Source: Euonymus europaeus
Taxonomy: Eukaryota; Streptophyta; Magnoliopsida; Celastrales; Celastraceae
Direction of reading: 5' to 3'
DNA: 64,000 nucleotides
NCBI GenBank assembly: GCA_963580455.1
Contig: OY756963.1
Span: forward strand, 18,309,555-18,373,554
Shown: positions 1 through 10,715 of the stretch, in pieces
How the letters are laid out: each line of letters opens with the position of its first letter
Numbering within the stretch: the stretch's first letter is position 1
Position numbers and translations under genes: made by a program
Notes under the pieces: generated by a model
What the model was told of the DNA's origin: nothing
The model's database searches: none
What the model saw: only the letters and a program-made list of their open reading frames with translations

Positions 1-600
1 ACCAAAATTGGACATCTCCTATTTCAAGTAATCAATTCCATGCAAATGCCTTGGCTTAGTCTGTAGAGGTAGTCGGTTGGCCATTAAAGCCACTAACACT
101 AGATATATATATCTATCTATATATATACATGTATATAAAGAGTTATAAGTGATGATCCTTCCTGGTGGACTCAACCACCTTATCATCTCATACAATCAGC
201 CAGCAAAGTAACAATAGTGCACAATTATAACATCTCCTACCTTATTATGCACCCTTGCTTTCATAATGAAATTTCTTCAACCAAGTTCCTCCCACTTCCT
301 CTGTTTTTTCTCGTCTCTTCCAGCAGCTTCTCCTTCCTTTTTCCTTTTCTTTTTTTTTTCTTTCCTTTTTGTTTTCTATTGTTATTTTTGTTTTGTTTTA
401 TCCTAAGGACCAAGCTTGCTGGGCAAGCTTTTCTTTTTGTTTAGTTTTGTTTTAACTAAGGAACCAAGCTTGCTGGGCAAGCTTTTCGTTTTTTTTTTCT
501 TCTAGATATATGTGTTTCTTTTTCCACTTCTACCCTCATGAAAAATGAGTATGTACAAAAACACCCCTCCACCACTAATTTCAAGATTTAGTTGTTTAGT
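1..600. other. Gene-free, pyrimidine-rich spacer with two hairpin repeats
   Basis: No gene is recognisable. Positions 290-500 are a long T/C-rich stretch. It contains two copies of a segment that includes a perfect inverted repeat, AAGCTTGC-TGG-GCAAGCTT, at 412-430 and 466-484. Short TA-rich tracts lie near 100-135. The small hydrophobic reading frame over 217-444 only reflects the T-rich composition and is not called. Confidence 0.6.
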
Positions 601-603
601 TCT

Positions 604-1251
604 ACTTACTGACAATTTTTCGAGAAACACAAACACACACACACAGTACAGGGACCGGACACGCCATTACTTAAAACCGGTAATCCTAAGTAACGTGGAA
701 TCCAATATATACTACACACACACACTTGAATTTAACGATGTGGGATTTGAAGAGGTCAAACCTGGTAAACAGGAGCTCAACAAATTCAACCAACCATCAA
801 CCTAACACATAATGCCACTTGGCAGTTTTTTTCGAGAAACACAAACACACACACACAGTACAGGGACCGGACACGCCATTACTTAAAACCGGTAATCCTA
901 AGTAACGCGGAATCCAATATATACTACACACACACTTGAATTTAACGATGTGGGATTTGAAGAGGTCAAACCTGGTAAACAGGAGCTCAACAAATTCAAC
1001 CAACCATCAACCTAACACATAATGCCACTTGGCAGTTTTTTTCGAGAAACACAAACACACACAAACAGTACAGGGACCGGACACGCCATTACTTAAAATC
1101 GGTAATCCTAAGTAACGCGGAATCCAATATATACTACACACACACTTGAATTTAACGATGTGGGATTTGAAGAGGTCAAACCTGGTAAACAGGAGCTCAA
1201 CAAATTCAACCAACCATCAACCTAACACATAATGCCACTTACTGACAATTT
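604..1251. repeat. Triple tandem repeat, period 210 bp
   Basis: Three nearly identical consecutive units of about 210 bp run through roughly 610-1236. Each has a CA-rich tract, GTACAGGGACCGGACACG, and a segment GATGTGGGATTTGAAGAGG. They differ at only a few bases, mainly CA-tract length, so the amplification looks recent. The sequence ACTTACTGACAATTT occurs just before the first unit (604-618) and just after the last (1237-1251), as if the array expanded between, or was inserted with, a short direct repeat. No coding role is supported: the frames crossing the units are the same shadow reading repeated. Confidence 0.85.
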
Positions 1252-2560
1252 AATGAACCCAATATGCACATAGTCATTATACACGCGTCACTCTCTTATT
1301 GATCGGTCATGCCATGTTGGGGTCAGGATATCACAGATTCTATCCTTGATCCCATGTTAATCCTCTTGAAATTCTCTATGACTCTGGCTTCCTCTTTAAA
1401 TCTCTTTATAATGTCTTTGGAGAGTTATTGTTGGAATAAGGAATTTGGTTGCAATCCAGACAAAAGTTTTTCAGTCTTTGGGATGCTTATTCTTATCTAG
1501 ATGAAGTTACAAAGCAAGCTTATGATTCTGATTTTGATTACTCTAGGATTCCATTGACTCTAAAAATGCAATTGTTTTGTTATTTTATAATTTTTGGGGT
1601 GATTTTGTGCTATTGACATTAGAGATTGTAGCGGGTGGTTTTGTGCTATTGAGTGGGACATGCCCACCACATCAGCGGTCGACGTGGTGAGCAAGTCCAA
1701 CTGAATATTTTCTCACAATATAGTGACCTCATCCTAAATGGGCGCCGCAGTTTTGTTAAAAATACATTGGTCAGATCACAATTATCCTATGTGCGCCCAT
1801 GGTTTTTTACATCTATATAAGCATCCGTTGTGACATAACTCTCTCTCATTCAAATCTACAAATACAAACAAGTAGGCAATCATGAGAGCAAAGAGCAAGG
1901 AAAGATACGAGACTGAAAAAGACAATGATCATGAAGACGAGAGATTGAAGCCATACGATTCAACCATACATATATTGGATCAGTAATTCACCAAAAATCC
2001 CTAAGCTAAAGGAAAAGATGCAGGCAGGAAAATATTGGGAGATATATGGAGTGCGTGTTGATGATGACGATGTAGTAGCTCGCTTCTCCAACTTGGATGC
2101 ACTAACAAACTTGTCTGCTGCCTTCTCTGCCGGAAAAGATGGATAAAGTAGTCGAGGAACTGAGACTGATTCTTAACAATGACCGCACGATAGGAAGACC
2201 AAGAAGGGCTTCCTCTCTGAATAGGAGAACATAACGAGTCAAGGAGAGAGGACGACTGAGTTTCTGCTATCAAACCTAGAGGAAGTGGAAGAGATTATAG
2301 ACAATCGATTTGAGAACAAGTCCTTGCTAGAGGAGAACAAGGATTTTTCTTATGAACGATTGAAGTATGTTGGGGACTATGTTACTTCAGGAACAAATTT
2401 GTGGATTTTTAGCGGCAATCTTGGAATATCCCTTTGCATTAAAATGGGCTTGTTGATGTACCCAAGCACTTGCCATATATTGTTGATGTACCCATGTATG
2501 GCATTGTTTTAATGATAGACCTATGGTAACAGACATAGGGGTTAAATTGTGTTCTCAAAT
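1252..2560 (+). other. Unassigned region with promoter-like site and broken short frames
   Basis: A TATA-like CTATATAAGC near 1812-1822 is followed by a leader and an ATG at 1882 that opens only 34 codons. A second frame resumes immediately (about 1982-2146) with an acidic stretch rich in Asp, and another acidic, Glu-rich frame runs about 2270-2400. The pieces are in different frames, as expected of a decayed gene or transposon. I do not recognise the product. It could equally be chance frames in low-complexity DNA. Confidence 0.25.
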
Positions 2561-2599
2561 TTCAATCGAGAATTCCTTTAATCAAGATATCAAAAAAAC

Positions 2600-3048
2600 T
2601 GCTTGTCTGTAATGGACATGGCAAGCTAATCTTGGTGGGAGCATCTTTGATTGATTGGTAGACTCAATACGGTGGAGTTGGCGGAATTCTATGCCATTAA
2701 AGAGGGCATTAAGCTTGCAAAGCTCTTAGGGTGTAAAACGGAGCATATTGTTAGGGATTCCCTAGGGGCCATTCAGCGAATTCAATCACTTGAGTATGGT
2801 TGGAATGAGGTGGGCAGAGTTGTTGGTGATATCAAGAATGAGTTCCTTTGATTTCCTAGGTTTCTTATATAGACCTAGGAATTTTAATGTGGTGGCTCAT
2901 TCTATAGCACATATTTCCCTTACTAGTCATATATCCTATGTATGGGATGGTACAATGGCACCTCAGTGGCTGTTAGATAGTATACTGGGAATCACCGTCA
3001 GTTATTATTTGATTTAATAATAATCTTTTTTCTCAACAAAAAAAAATC
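2600..3048 (+). pseudogene. LINE 3' remnant (RNase H-like end plus poly-A)
   Basis: Two overlapping frames (2651-2851 and 2790-3017) together resemble the plant RNase H-like domain (RVT_3 type) at the C-terminus of non-LTR retrotransposon ORF2. Visible signs are an acidic-hydrophobic start (VELAEFYAIKEGIKLA), a helix with DSLGAIQRIQ, and the downstream RNFNVVAHSIAH segment that resembles the usual N-x-x-AH-x-LAK block. The frames are offset, so the copy is frameshifted, and the reverse transcriptase that should lie upstream is absent. A poly-A run at about 3039-3047 would be its 3' tail. Related domains also occur as stand-alone plant pseudogenes. Confidence 0.55.
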
Positions 3049-3059
3049 ATATCCCTAAC

Positions 3060-4383
3060 AACCTTAATCCTATGTGGTGCACACACACACGCCACAAGTT
3101 TTGGCTTTATTTTTACAAGTTCAAATTCAAAATTCAACCCATTATTCAATATTGGGATATTAGGGATACTAGCATTTAAGAATATTTAGCATTTTCCCAA
3201 ATAAACACTAAAGCAAACAAACAATATATAATGGTTCGGAGAACCCTACTGTATTCATTCCCTAAGCACCCTTGCTTAGACATTTCAATTATACTAGGGA
3301 AGAGGGTTTTCTCAAGCCTACCAACAACTCAGTGGTTTTCAAAAGGTTGACCTCCAACTTTTTCCAATGGAGTTTATAGCTCACCCTCAATTAGAGATTT
3401 TTCAAGTTCACCACTAAACTTGCACACATTAAATTTATAGATAACTAAAAACTTTCCACAAACTCACAAGGATTTACCTAAATTGGATTTACAATGAAAC
3501 TCTTAGGATCCACTCAAAATATTTTATAGAGACGAGAATATTTGATGGAACTCGCAGCTATTTTTTTAAGCTCACAGGTTGTATAGATAAGTTAGAACTA
3601 TATGAGAGTTTTTTTGATCGAAAACAAGTATAGAGTGAATAGCTTGCACAGGGGAAGAGAGAATAATTTTGGATGTTTTTGCTCTGAAAAATACACAGAA
3701 ACTTTGGTGAAAATTCGGCTGGCTCTTCCACGTCTCTTTGTTGCAAATGTCACCCCACATTTCTCTCTTGAAATTAGGAAATTGCATGCTGCAATTTTGG
3801 TCTTCATAAAGTAGGAAATAGAATCTCCCATTTTACATGTATTGAATTCAGTTCCTTAATCAGCTTCCTAAGAATCAGAATATCAAGTAAGTTTTGACTC
3901 CATAAAAAAACTTCTTGATTCTCTGTAAAGTAAAATATGAAACTTTCCTTGATTTGGGTTCATGTAATCAGTAATAATGGCCTTGATTTTCCTCTTGTAA
4001 TGTTGGGAATGAATATTGACTTGAAGATATCTTCACCAATTCGAAAACCAAGCTCTCCAATCTAAGTGACTAGTGTTTGCTTCAAATTTCAAAATCAACT
4101 TCTCCTCTTTAATATGTAAATCACCTTTGATTCTTTTCATTTAGACTGAAATTCGTTTCCTTGTAAGAATTGATTTGTAATCAGCTTCATAACATCTTCT
4201 TTCCACAATTAAACCTCCCAAGACTCTTGTCATAATAACTCGATTGACCTCTTGTATTCTCTGACTTTGTTTGATTCCCATAATCATGCATTCAGCCTCG
4301 TGATTTTCTCTTCAAATGATTGAAAGGTTATTCTTCAAGTTTTGGCTCCATGATCTCTTTAGAATCAGCTAGGATGTTTCTCT
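3060..4383. other. Old repeat-like DNA, left half of the Copia insertion target
   Basis: No coding frame is supported. The wording of the sequence (GGTTCGGAGAACC near 3235, segments about hot-spot positions 3340-3480) resembles long LTRs of Sire-type Copia elements, but I could not find its termini. It continues across the young Copia insertion at 10716-11200. The call as an old LTR is inference. Confidence 0.3.
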
Positions 4384-5012
4384 TGTTGGAAATGAAAGGT
4401 TAAAACTATGGTGGTCAACCATAGTTTGACCAAGATTTAATAACTAACGGATGAGAGTTATTAAATTATAATTGTAAGGCCTTAATCTTCAATATGAAGA
4501 GAATAGATTGGAGTTTAATTTGGTTCAAAACCTATTTAAGGTTGAATGGAAATTGACTCCAAAATTGGCAAGAAAATCATGAAACATGTCAAAAATCCCA
4601 CATTGGAAAAATACCAATTGTGGTTGGTAGGCTTTCCTATATAAGGAGAGTTTTGGCATTAAGTCATGTACACCAAATTCTTATTCTCCCTTCCATATAG
4701 AAATTGGGCTTAAACAAGCCATAATTTCTATAAGTATAATTTTTGAGAGTGCTGTTCATAGTGGTTCGTTCAGTCCACTTGTGTAGCAGTGCCGCTTACC
4801 AGTGGTTTGGGGCGTTGTATCTTGGGAAGGGATTGTCCGGAAAGCTGAGGCACCAGTTGGCGGGGACAAATTCTCTTTAAGGAGATTCGCTTACGCGTAC
4901 CTCGCTCCCTACAGTTGTTTGTCGACGTTTCGGTAAATAATTATTTAATTGTAATTTTAATTGTGTTTTATAATTGCTACAATTGTCTATTATGCATGCT
5001 AAATATCCAACA
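4384..5012 (+). repeat. 5' LTR of Copia element
   Basis: 629 bp, beginning TGTTGGAAATG and ending ATATCCAACA, so the ends form a short inverted repeat TGTTGG/CCAACA. A TATA-like CTATATAAGG at 4637-4646 is the likely start of the genomic RNA. Close to the left end, AAACTATGGT and ACCATAGTTT (4403-4412 and 4418-4427) form a perfect 10-bp inverted repeat with a 5-base loop. Confidence 0.95.
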
Positions 5013-5416
5013 GTCTTAAAGAGAATTTATGTTTATGTTTCTTAGTTTTGCATAATATGATATAGTATCTGTAGTTGCAATTATACTAATATAAATAATT
5101 ATTTAATTGTTTGAGTAATTATTTATTATATTGGTGCATGATTTAATTATTGTGATAATTGTGCATATATTAAAATTGCAAGTTTAATAATTTTGTGAAT
5201 AGTATTTATATGTGATGTCTAGAAAGTTCTCACTGAGGAAAGAGGTTATCTAATTGCGCGCCGTTTAACGGAAGGCCCCCTCTCACTTAAAGAACCACCT
5301 GGTCACTATAAATACGAAGTCACAAATTTTATTAAATATATTTGTGCATTATTGTTATTGTGTTGAATATATTATAATTTGATTACTCACTCCGATATTT
5401 GATATTGTAGTGAAAG
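5013..5416 (+). other. Untranslated leader of Copia element
   Basis: 404 bp between the 5' LTR and the first Gag ATG. The usual initiator-Met primer binding site of plant Copia elements (TGGTATCAGAGC) is not seen directly after the LTR, which is followed instead by GTCTTAAAGAG. A GC-rich stretch lies at 5250-5300. The leader probably carries packaging signals, but none can be recognised by eye. Confidence 0.6.
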
Positions 5417-8400
5417 ATGGAACAAATTCAACAAGCCTACAATGAGTTACCCACCGTCCCTAGTGGAGGTGATGATGGTGCCCCTAGTGTTGTGAACCTA
5501 GGTGGCGTGGCTGCTCCTAATGGAGGTGTGCCTATGAACACTCCTGTTGGAGGCGGGCCAGTTGCTACTGCAACCGTTGGAATCGGGAACCATGTTCCCA
5601 TGACAAACAGGGTGATTCCTGTAATTCCCGCTGAAAAGCCGGAAAAGTTTAAAGGCATTGATTTTAAAAGGTGGCAACAGAAGATGCACTTCTATTTGAC
5701 CGCCTTGAATCATGCTCGATTCCTAACGGAAAATTGCCCTATTCTTCGAGAGGGCGAGTCGGATCCAACGACTGTGGCAGCAATGCATGCCTGGAGAGAT
5801 GGAGAATACATATGCAGGAATCTTGTCCTTGGTGGACTGGCTGATGACCTGTATAATGTGTATTGTGGCATACCTTCAGCAAAGGAGCTATGGAGCTCTC
5901 TGGAGAAGAAATACAAAACTGAGGATGCCGGTACCAAAAAAATTTGTGGTGGCCAAATTTCTGGATTTCAAGATGGTGGACGGCAAGTCTGTTGTCACCC
6001 AGGCTGAAGACTATCAGCTGATCATGCATGATGTACTGGCAGAAGGAATGACTCTAAGTGAATCTTTCCAAGTTGCAGCTCTCATCGAGAAGTTGCCCCC
6101 TGGTTGGCTGGACTTCAAGAATTATCTGAAGCACAAGCGAAAGGAAATCAAGATGGAGGACATAATAGTCCGTCTCCGAATTGAGGAAGACAATCGGAAG
6201 AAGATGGCGCCTCTAGAGGCACCAAAGGCTAATATGGTGGAAACTTCCAAACCCAGGAATAATGGGAAAAGGAAAAGGGAGCACCAAGCCAAGCAGAAGG
6301 AACAAACAAATAAGTTCCAGGGCGCCTGCTTTGTCTGTGACAAACTTGGACATCGTGCCAAGGATTGCAGAAAACGTCCCAACAAGGCTAAAGACAAGGG
6401 AAAAGCCACCAAGCAAGCTCACCTAGTTGAGCAAAGCAATGAAGAAGAAATGTTAGCTGCAGTGGTCACCCAGGTGAACATGGTGACAAACACCAAAGAC
6501 TGGTGGCTGGACACAGGTGCAACCAAGCACATCTGCACCGACAAAGATCTTTTCTCAACCTATGAGAAAAAGAATGATGGAGAAAAGATCTACATGGCGA
6601 ATGCTGCTTCAGCCGCTATAGAAGGGACTGGACAGGTGATCCTGAAGTTCACCTCTGGAAAGAAGCTTGCTTTACTGAATGTGCTTCATGTCCCAGAGAT
6701 TAAAAAGAATCTCATCTCCGTGACAGTTCTGATCGAGAAAGGATTCAGGGTGGTGCTTGAGTCTGGTCGGGCTGTATTGACTAAAGACGGGATGTTTGTG
6801 GGAAAAGGGTATCTATGTGATGGGCTTTTCAAAGCCAACATTGTTGTAATAGATAATAACAGCAAATTTATGTACCCAAAAACTGTGATGAATAAAGAGA
6901 AATCTTCAGTTTACGTTATTGTGTCTCCTTTTCTATGGCATGGTAGATTGGGACATGTAAACTATGGTACAATGAAAAAATTGGCAAACTTAGGTTTAAT
7001 TCCCAAATTCAATTTGGATGTCAATCACAAATGTGAAACTTGTGTTGAAGCAAAGTTTGTTAAGAAACCCTTTCAAAATATTGAAAGAAGTACTGAACCT
7101 CTAGCATTAATCCATACGGATTTATGTGATTTGAAGTTTATTCAAAGTAGAGGTGGAAAGAAATATTTTATTACTTTCATTGATGATAGCACCCGTTATT
7201 GCTGTGTTTATTTATTAACTAGCAAAAACGAAGCTATGGAAACGTTTGTAAAGTACAAGAATGAGGTTGAGACTCAACTTGGTACTAAAATCAAAGCATT
7301 AAGGTCTGATAGAGGAGGAGAATATGATTCTGCTCTCTTTGATAAGTTGTGCACTGAGTTTGGAATAATTCACCAAACTACAGCACCATATACACCTCAA
7401 CAAAATGAAATTGCTGAGAGGAAAAACCGAACTTTAAAAGAGATGGTTAATTCCATGCTCATAAGTTCTGGTCTACCACAGAGCTTGTGGGGGGAAGCAG
7501 TTTTGACTGCCAATTACATTCTTAATCGAATGCCCCACAAGAAAACAGGTAATATTCCATATGAGATGTGGAATAAGAGACCACCATCTTTCAAATACTT
7601 AAAAGTGTGGGGGTGTTTGGCTAAGGTGGCAGTTCCTCCACCAAAGCAAGTCAAACTTGGACCTAAAACTGTGGATTGCATATTTTTGGGATATGCTCAA
7701 AATAGCAGTGCATTCAGATTTTTGGTACACAAATCTGAGATAGATGATATCCATGTGAATACAATTATGGAAACAAGAGATGCAGAATTTTTCGAGGAAA
7801 TATTTCCTTGCAAAAGAAGCGAAATCTCTCAGAAAAGGAATAGAGATTCAAATTCTGAGAATGAACAAAATGAAGATCAAAAGGATGATGAACCAAGAAG
7901 GAGCAAGAGACCAAAAGTCTCAAAGTCCTTTGGTCCTGAGTTTCAAACATATATGTTAGAAACGGAGCCTCAGACATTCAAGGAAGCAATGTCAACTCCA
8001 GATGCTCCATTATGGAAAGAAGTTGTAAACATCGAAATAGAATCCATTCTAAGTAACCATACTTGGGAATTGGTCGATCTCCCACCTGGGAATAAGCCAA
8101 TTGGATGTAAATGGATCTTCAGGAAAAAACTTAAAGCTGATGGATCCATAGATAAGTACAAAGCAAGGCTTGTAGCCAAAGGGTTTAGACAAAAAGAAGG
8201 TCTAGATTATTTTGATACTTATTCACCAGTCACGAGAATTACATCTATACGGATGTTAATTTCTATAGCCTCGCTATATGACTTGATGATTCACCAAATG
8301 GATGTAAAAATAGCATTCTTAAATGGTGAACTCGATGAGGAGATATATATGGAACAACCCGAAGGGTTAATGGTCAAAGGACAAGAACACAAGGTGTGTA

Positions 8401-9326
8401 AACTTGTCAAGTCACTGTATGGACTGAAGCAAGCTCCAAAACAATGGCATGAGAAATTTGACCAGGTAGTGATTCGAGATGGTTTTCGAATCAACGAGTG
8501 TGACAAATGTGTTTACACAAAAATGATAAACAATGATTGTGTTATCATTTGTCTATATGTTGATGATATGCTAATTCTTGGTCGAAATGTTGAGATCATC
8601 AACAAAACCAAGAAAATGCTATCGAAAAACTTTGATATGAAAGACTTGGGTGAAGCGGATGTAATACTAGGAATTAAAATTTCTAGAACTACGGAAGGCC
8701 TAGCATTATCTCAATCACATTACATTGAGAAAATGATTGAACGATTTAAAGGACATGGCATCAAAGATGCTAATAGTCCGTTTCTCCCTCATCTGGTCTT
8801 ACATAAGAATACTGGAGATAGTATTCAACAATTGGAATACTCTCGAATTATTGGCAGTGTGATGTATATCATGAACTGCACAAGGCCAGATATTGCGTAC
8901 TCTGTTAGTAAATTAAGCAGATACACAAGTAATCCAGGTCATGAGCATTGGAAAGCTCTATTGAGAGTATTGGGGTACCTAAACAAAACAAAAAATAATG
9001 TTTTGAACTATGGTAAATACCCAGCTGTTTTAGAAGGATACAGTGATGCTAATTGGATTGCAGATTCGGAGGAATCAAAATCCACAAGTGGGTATGTATT
9101 CATTCTAGGAGGGGCGGCTATTTCATGGAAGTCCTCAAAGCAAACGTGCATAGCACGGTCTACGATGGAATCAGAATTCATAGCTTTGGATAAAGCCGGC
9201 GAAGAAGCAGAGTGGCTTCGTCATTTTTTGGAGGACATTCCAATATGGCCAAAGCCTGTGCCTGCAATTTGCATTCATTGTGATAATCAAGCTGCAATTG
9301 CAAGAGCACAAAACTTGATGTATAAC

Positions 9327-9362
<36 letters not shown>

Positions 9363-9500
9363 GTAAGACAGTTACTCTCTACTGGTATAATTTCCTTAGA
9401 CTTTGTGAAGTCTAAAGAAAACCTTGCGGATCCGTTTACTAAAGGTTTGAGTAGAGAGGTAACAGATTGTGCTTCGAGGGGAATGGGCTTGAAGCCTTGA
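5417..9500 (+). pseudogene. Copia Gag-Pol polyprotein with one frame break
   Basis: Encodes the retroelement capsid and enzymes that copy and integrate it. The first frame starts at ATG 5417 (Gag, UBN2-type) and is lost at an A7 run (5936-5942); the reading continues one frame over to the stop at 9500. Landmarks in the downstream frame: zinc knuckle CCHC at 6327-6368, protease DTGA at 6510-6521, integrase Asp at 7119, Asp at 7308 and Glu at 7416 (exactly D35E spacing), reverse transcriptase YVDD at 8556-8567, and RNase H from about 9040. All catalytic residues appear intact. The break needs a net one-base change, and the homopolymer makes either a real mutation or a sequencing error plausible. 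Programmed +1 shifting, as in yeast Ty1, is possible but not usual in plant Copia elements. Confidence 0.9.
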
Positions 9501-10086
9501 TTCAATAAGTTACCTTGATGGAAACCTAACCTAGCGATTGGAGATCCCAGGGACTAGGTTCAATAGGACAACACAAGTTGAGTGTAACTTAAGTGTAAGT
9601 AGTGCGGAGTTTACTCCAACTCATTCCTATGATGCACAAAGCACTACTAGATTGTGCAAATAAGGATAAGCTATGCTTTTAATGATTCCTATATCTTGTA
9701 ATAAACAAGTGGAGTATTGGAGAATACTCTTGATAGATAATCACCTATATGAGTGAAGAGTATGGCCGACTCTATGAAAATATGTTAAGGCAATATTTTC
9801 TAAATCACTCACGAAACCCAAGAAGTTCATGGCCGAAATAATGAACACAATCGAGAACCAATTATGAATTTGGTCAATATTGTGTGGTGTCTGTTGACTG
9901 GGCTTACACGAACAACTGGCAGTTCAAGGCGATAGTCCACTGACTAGTTAAGTAAGTCCGACAGATTTTCACTAAAGAAGGTTCAAAGCCAAAAGCTACC
10001 TATCTTGATGCAGTATTGATTCTATTGCACTCTCAAAATTATTCCAGTGTCTGAACAGTCGTCTATTTCCATTCAATGTGGGGGAT
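9501..10086 (+). other. 3' untranslated part of Copia element
   Basis: 586 bp between the polyprotein stop and the 3' LTR with no supported reading frame. Its last bases, TCAATGTGGGGGAT, are the likely polypurine tract that primes plus-strand synthesis. Confidence 0.8.
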
Positions 10087-10715
10087 TGTTGGAAATGAAA
10101 GGTTAAAACTATGGTGGTCAACCATAGTTTGACCAAGATTTAATAACTAACGGATGAGAGTTATTAAATTATAATTGTAAGGCCTTAATCTTCAATATGA
10201 AGAGAATAGATTGGAGTTTAATTTGGTTCAAAACCTATTTAAGGTTGAATGGAAATTGACTCCAAAATTGGCAAGAAAATCATGAAACATGTCAAAAATC
10301 CCACATTGGAAAAATACCAATTGTGGTTGGTAGGCTTTCCTATATAAGGAGAGTTTTGGCATTAAGTCATGTACACCAAATTCTTATTCTCCCTTCCATA
10401 TAGAAATTGGGCTTAAACAAGCCATAATTTCTATAAGTATAATTTTTGAGAGTGCTGTTCATAGTGGTTCGTTCAGTCCACTTGTGTAGCAGTGCCGCTT
10501 ACCAGTGGTTTGGGGCGTTGTATCTTGGGAAGGGATTGTCCGGAAAGCTGAGGCACCAGTTGGCGGGGACAAATTCTCTTTAAGGAGATTCGCTTACGCG
10601 TACCTCGCTCCCTACAGTTGTTTGTCGACGTTTCGGTAAATAATTATTTAATTGTAATTTTAATTGTGTTTTATAATTGCTACAATTGTCTATTATGCAT
10701 GCTAAATATCCAACA
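10087..10715 (+). repeat. 3' LTR of Copia element
   Basis: 629 bp, same start (TGTTGGAAATG), same end (CCAACA) and same length as the LTR at 4384. I found no base difference. It is followed by the second TCTCT target copy. The 144-codon frame starting inside it at 10618 runs from LTR into flanking DNA and is not a gene. Confidence 0.95.

Larger units (their letters stand above)
4384..10715 (+). mobile_element. Ty1/Copia LTR retrotransposon, near-complete and young
   Basis: A 6,332-bp element bounded by TG...CA termini, two 629-bp LTRs and a 5-bp target duplication TCTCT (4379-4383 and 10716-10720). The internal region codes, in order, Gag, protease, integrase, reverse transcriptase and RNase H, which is the Copia order. 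A purine-rich tract ending GTGGGGGAT sits immediately before the 3' LTR. The two LTRs have the same length and I saw no difference between them when reading, which implies a recent insertion. The only obvious lesion is a frame break in gag. Lineage within Copia is not assigned. Confidence 0.95.

Noticed and set aside
217..444. Hydrophobic Phe/Leu-rich 75-codon frame resembling a membrane protein
   Set aside because: Produced by a T/C-rich tract; no conserved features.
797..1213. Two nearly identical 68-codon minus-strand frames
   Set aside because: They are the same stretch of the 210-bp tandem repeat read twice; no domain and CA-repeat composition.
5930..5945. Programmed +1 ribosomal frameshift in gag
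   Set aside because: Plant Copia elements normally use one frame and the site is a plain A7 run; kept only as a minor alternative to mutation or sequencing error.
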